NCBI GenBank assembly: GCA_032622095.1
Contig: CP136064.1
Location: 249,395,827 to 249,459,826 of the forward strand
Source: Siphonodentalium dalli
Lineage: Eukaryota; Mollusca; Scaphopoda; Gadilida; Siphonodentaliidae
Length of the DNA: 64,000 bases
Direction of reading: 5' to 3'
The notes under the pieces are model-generated. The model was not told where the DNA came from and did no database searches. It worked only from the letters and a program-made list of their open reading frames with translations. Made by a program: the position numbers and the translations under genes. Shown one piece after another: positions 59,611 through 64,000 of the stretch. The stretch's first letter is position 1. Each line of letters begins with the position of its first letter.

Positions 59611-60104
59611 GTTTTACCGGTAGAATTAATCACATCGACTGGTAACGTATGGTGAGCCAACTGCAACAAAAAATATATTATGATATAGATTGTTATTCGC
59701 GTTATTGGCCGATGTTATACTTAGCGTTATGGGTTGTTGGAAATTTGTATTTAGATTAGATGAGCCCCAGGATAATCAGTTGCTTTCATCAAGGACGAGC
59801 TAGGTGGCAGTTGGAAGAGGATGTTACACTCATATTGGTAACATTTTCAACAATTGGATTCTACAAGCCATAGACCGATCGAGTGTTGACAATAAATCAG
59901 TTGGAATGTTTAAACTTAGAAAATAGATTATGATAGCTCAAATATACAATTACGTTATATATAGTTAAAATGTCCAACCAATATTCGGTGTAAAATGTAT
60001 TGTTTTAGACCAAGGGTCTAATATTGTCCTACACGTACTTTCAATTCGATATCATACCGCATTTTTCCCTTATTTTAGTTGGGGAATATTTAGTCATATT
60101 AAAG

Positions 60105-60350
60105 ATGCATAATCCGAATTAACGCTCCCAAGTTACTATTTGTTTGGCTTCGGGGGTAAAACCAAATATTTGATTCGAATCGATGAACCCACCACCAAAA
60201 GCGCAGAGTGATCAGATATCGATTTTTGAAGTTTGTTATTTCTTGATTTGTGTAATTATTTGTGGCCCAGAAAAGAGTCATCAAATAGACGGTCTGGGAC
60301 AAAATTGCGGATGAAATTGCTTAACTCTAATATCAAGTGGTAATGCGGCC
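60105..60350 (-). repeat. Dispersed repeat Y, copy 2 (inverted)
   Basis: Reverse-orientation homologue of 4123-4380. Shares CAAATATTTGATTCGAATCG and TGATCAGATATCG. Confidence 0.6.
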
Positions 60351-60547
60351 AAAGTTTTATACTATAGTTGGCAGTTATTATTTTGTTGTAATTAATCGAT
60401 TCTGATAACAAAAGCGTATTTTGAAGAAATGTTCTTGTTGTAACTTTATGATATGGGCACCGTCTGATCGGTTTGAGTAGCTTTACGTAAACCTTTTTTG
60501 GAATCTTTCAACAGGTCTAAGGGTCGGCCCGTCGGGGCAAGGGAATG

Positions 60548-60620
60548 TTTATCCCAAGAATGGGGATTGTTGTCGGGATCTAATTTAGATCACGACAACA
60601 ATCCCAATTCTTGGGATAAA
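60548..60620. repeat. 73-bp hairpin
   Basis: TTTATCCCAAGAATGGGGAT, TTGTTGTCGGGATCTAA and the mirror on the right with one or two mismatches, TTGGGATAAA closing. Confidence 0.8.
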
Positions 60621-61067
60621 TATTAGATCATCTAAACCCGGAGGCAGGTTGAAATGTTTAACTTGGTAACAAAAAAGGTGTCAAAATGTAGTCTGTTTAT
60701 TATACGGATTGAATAAAGAACGTTTGCTTCACTTCTGTTCCAAACACAGAAAACAGCTGAAACTCGCTCTGCTTATGCTTAGATTTTGTAGAGTATTTAT
60801 AGGTATTTCGTGTCTTTGGCGACCTATATTATCCCCACTACAGTATACACCAGTATTTTGGTTCAAATGTGCCATGTCCGTTCAGATAGTAAATATATAT
60901 TAAAATGAGAAATCAGTCCCCACCTACATACGATAAGGTAACTAAACGATAATTGTATTCAAATGTGCAATGCATAGATAAATCCACGATATATTTATGT
61001 CCTTGTACAATGGGTTGAGGCAGGGTCGTGACGACAGGGGTGTCTAAACCCCCCCCCCAACTTTGTT

Positions 61068-61100
61068 CAAATTTCCAAATGTTCAACATTTGGAAATTTG
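61068..61100. repeat. 33-bp perfect hairpin
   Basis: CAAATTTCCAAAT, a 7-base loop and ATTTGGAAATTTG. Confidence 0.8.
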
Positions 61101-61169
61101 ATATACCTGACACAACATTTGTTGGAAATTTCACACAAACAATAGGTTGAACTTCTTTTCGTAGTTTGA

Positions 61170-61345
61170 ATTTCGAACAATTTATCAGTGGAGAATTTGT
61201 AGTTTTTAGACCAACATTTGCATTTTCCCTATTTTTTGGTAACACAATTTGGACTGAAATGGCTGTCAGAAACAGTTGAAAATTGTTCAAGCTTGGGGGG
61301 GGGGGGGGTGTCAGGTCTCAAAATGTCCAACAATTGGAAAGCTTG
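61170..61345. repeat. Dispersed repeat X, copy 2
   Basis: Homologue of 3117-3345 in the same orientation, again ending in a G tract (13 G at 61295-61307) followed by TGTCAGGT. Confidence 0.55.
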
Positions 61346-61596
61346 ATGCCAGCCAAGATGAGAGCGTGCAAATGGAATTACGCGCAAACTTGTGAATTTG
61401 ATATTGTTCGAGATGTGTAGTTAGAAATTCGAAGGTGGACACCCTTCCTAACGCGCAGACCATCTATAGCCATGTCCCTGCAATGGGCAGAGACTGCGTC
61501 TATAGCACCATCTACTCACGCTATTAATCACAACCTGTCACTAATGCAGTGAACAAAGTTGTTAGTGAAAAAAGATTGGCCCTCCGTATTTATCGA

Positions 61597-61881
61597 AGCT
61601 GGCGTCGCACGGACTCGGCGACCCGATAAAATTCGTATCCGGAGCAAGATACATTCACATAGCAAATTTCAAGTCGATAGCTCCACCCGTTTCCGAGATC
61701 TCGTCTGCGAATGCGTGAAGCGGACGCCGCACGGGCTCGCCAATACGACAACGTCGACCGCCTCGTCAAACTACACACACGTACCAAGTTTCGTCCCGAT
61801 CGGTCGAGAATCGTAGATTTGTATAAATGACAGACAAACAGACAAACAGACAGACAGAGGTCTTCAAAAATATATACGAGA
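61597..61881 (-). mobile_element. Family 1 unit, 3'-truncated (second array)
   Basis: Begins mid-monomer at GAAGCTGGCGTCGCAC, then one further monomer start, the terminal monomer, microsatellite and a complete 5' end abutting the next CTAG. Confidence 0.8.
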
Positions 61882-62444
61882 CTAGCCGATGAGCCCGACG
61901 TTGTCCGGGCTATTCAAAAACCAAATTTCATGTCGATAGCTCTACCCAGCCCGACGTTGTCCGGGCTATTCAAAAACCAAATTTCAAGTCGATAGCTCCA
62001 CCCGTTTCCGAGATCTGGTCTGCGCATGCGCGAAGCTGGCGTCGCACGGGCTCGACGACCCGATAAAATTCGTATGCGGGGGAAAAATACATTCACATAC
62101 CAAATTTCAAGTCGATAGCTCCACCCGTTTCCGAGATCTCGTCTGCGCATGCGCGAAGCTGGCGTCGCACGGGCTCGGCGACCCGATAGAATTCGTATCC
62201 GGGGCAAGATACATTCACATACCAAATTTCAAATCGATAGCTCCACGCGTTTCCGAGATCTCGTCTGCGCATGCGCGAAGCGGGCACCGCACGGGCTCGC
62301 CAATACGACAACGTCCACCGCCTGGTCAAACTACAAACACGTATCAAGTTTCGTCCCGATCGGTCGAGAATCGTAGATTTGTATAAATGACAGACAAACA
62401 AACATACAGACAGACAAACAGAGGTCTTCAAAATATATATGAGA
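61882..62444 (-). mobile_element. Family 1 unit, double hairpin, 3 monomers
   Basis: 563 bp. The 5' two thirds match 36100-36459 (AAACACGTATCAAG variant). Confidence 0.85.
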
Positions 62445-62950
62445 CTAGCCGATGAGCCCGACGTTGTCCGGGCTATTCAAAAACCAAATTTCAAGTCGAT
62501 AGCTCCACCCGTTTCCGAGATCTCGTCTGCGCATGCGCGAAGCTGGCGTAGCACGGGCTCGGCGACCCGATAAAATTCGCATCCGGTGCAAGATACATTC
62601 ACATACCAAATTTCAAGTCGATAGCTCCACCCGTTTCCGAGATCTCGTCTGAGCATGCGCGAAACTGGCGTCGCACGGGCTCGGCGACCCGATAAAATTC
62701 GTATCCGGAGCAAGATACATTCACATACCAAATTTCAAGTCGATAGCTCCACCCGTTTCCGAGATCTCGTCTGCGCATGCGTGAAGCGGGCGCCGCACGG
62801 GCTCGCCAATACGACAACGTCCACCGCCTGGTCAAACTACACACACGTACCAAGTTTCGTCCCGATCAGTCGAGAATCGTAGATTTGTATTAATGACAGA
62901 CAAACATACATACAAACAGACAGACAGAGGTCTTCAAAATATATATGAGA
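62445..62950 (-). mobile_element. Family 1 unit, type D paralogue
   Basis: 506 bp, same length and same TTCGCATCCGGTGCAAG variant as 36460-36965. Confidence 0.85.
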
Positions 62951-63586
62951 CTAGCCGATGAGCCCGGCGTTGTCCGGGCTATTCAAAAACCAAATTTCAA
63001 GTCGATAGCCCCACCCGTTTCCGAGATCTGGTATGCGCATGCGCGAAGCTGGCGTCGCACCGGCTCGGCGACCCGATAAAATTCGTATCCGGGGCAAGAT
63101 ACATTCACATACCAAATTTCAAGTCGATAGCTCCACCCGTTTCCGAGATCTCGTCTGCGCGTGCGCGAAGCTGGCGTCGCACGGGCTCGGCGACCCGATA
63201 AAATTCGTATCCGGGGCAAGATACATTCACATACCAAATTTCAAGTCGATAGCCCCACCCGTTTCCGAGATCTGGTATGCGCATGCGCAAAGTTGGCGTC
63301 GCACGGGCTCGGCGACCCGATAAAATTCGTATCCGGGGCAATATGTATTCACATACCAAATTTCAAGTCGATAGCTCCACCCGTTTCCGAGATCTCGTCT
63401 GCGCATGCGCTGCACGGGCGTCGCATGGGCTCGCCAATTCGACAACGACGACCGCCTGGTCAAACTACACACACGTACCAAATTTCGTCCCGATCGGTCG
63501 AGAATCGTAGATTTGTATTAATGACAGACAGACAAACAAACAAACAGACAGACAGACAGACAGAGGTCTTCAAAATATATATGAGA
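62951..63586 (-). mobile_element. Family 1 unit, type E paralogue, array end
   Basis: Four monomers, matching 36966-37722 minus one monomer. The minus-strand 5' TCTCATATATATTTTG is preceded by A of non-array flank (GATAA|TCTC), the expected outer boundary of a Helitron insertion. Confidence 0.85.
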
Positions 63587-63805
63587 TTATCGGAACACCG
63601 CGAAAAAGACAAATTAAAAAAATTATAGGTACTTATTGTTAACAGCATCAGTTTGCCCTAACATCATCATAGCAATTGCTATGATGATGTTAGGGCAAAC
63701 TGATGTCCAGTAACCACATAAAAATCCCCTTTAAAGCCAATTACAGTGGATTTCAAACAAAACGTGTTTTGTTCATGATACGACAGCTGTACAATACGTC
63801 GGATG
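63587..63805. other. Flank module, third copy
   Basis: Homologue of 38530-38720 starting TTATCGGAACACCGCG. Contains about 33 bp (GTGGATTTCAAACAAAACGT and following) absent from the other copies. Confidence 0.8.
63646..63705. repeat. 60-bp perfect palindrome, copy 3
   Basis: The two 30-bp halves are exact reverse complements with no loop, centred on GCAATTGC. Confidence 0.95.
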
Positions 63806-64000
63806 AAGGTCATTTCATCAAATTTCGAGCAGGGCGTCGATGAACATCGTGCGAAAATGTATTATTGTATTATCATGTTCAATACTATATTTAAACGCAA
63901 TGGTCATGTGCGTCTTGCTTATTGTCACTATGTATCGTATTATTGTGCTATTACCAGTGTGTTATCACTATTTATAGCTAAAATTGTCATGCAGTTCTGC

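Noticed and set aside
26509-63586. Autonomous Helitron (Rep/helicase) within the window
   Set aside because: No HUH-type His-x-His or helicase Walker motif was seen in any frame I examined. All Helitrons here appear non-autonomous.

Overview
The window is repeat-dominated, non-coding DNA from an animal nuclear genome. There are no dense ORFs or operons. Flanks are AT-rich, with GT-AG intron-like signals, a degraded LINE tail, a 28S rRNA fragment, many inverted-repeat elements and several Helitron families. Abundant TACATGTA- and ACCGGTA-type words and pearl-like core-repeat elements suggest a marine invertebrate; this is inference and the phylum cannot be fixed by eye. I found no intact host gene, tRNA gene or CRISPR. 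The short ORFs I checked are by-products of repeats.

Layout. 0.5-2.6 kb: a 1.1-kb tandem duplication around a large hairpin. 2.7-4.4 kb: minisatellites and long poly-G tracts. 4.4-7.1 kb: featureless. 7.15 kb: a TTAA-flanked MITE. 8.9-10.1 kb: Helitron family 2 on the minus strand. 10.8-12.3 kb: inverted repeats. 13.0-16.2 kb: a probable DNA transposon with subterminal repeats and a possible two-exon microprotein. 16.3-20.7 kb: a hairpin MITE and decayed minisatellites. 21.0-26.0 kb: a ~5-kb foldback. 26.3-42.1 kb: a large array of head-to-tail Helitron family 1 units built from a 122-bp monomer. 42.2-42.36 kb: a 28S rDNA fragment. 42.36-44.64 kb: a second foldback. 45.0-46.3 kb: two tandem Helitrons on the plus strand. 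47.7-48.0 kb: LINE ORF2 tail. 49.9-52.9 kb: Helitron family 3. 53.4-58.1 kb: three copies of a palindrome-ended element, a Harbinger-like and a piggyBac-like MITE. 61.6-63.6 kb: a second family 1 array.

The main system is the family 1 array. Read on the minus strand, each unit starts TCTC(A/G)TATATATTTTGAAG, carries a GACA/AACA microsatellite and a divergent terminal monomer, then 3-6 copies of the 122-bp monomer, and ends with the hairpin AGCCCGGACAACGTCGGGCT followed by CATCGGCTAG. The next unit's TC follows CTAG with no spacer. These are the termini expected of Helitrons and the arrangement expected of rolling-circle concatemers. The array has since been reshaped by unequal exchange into 1,882-bp and ~1,986-bp higher-order repeats, and by swapping of 3' hairpins between families. 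About 95 monomers are visible, most with the NRF1-like palindrome TGCGCATGCGCG.
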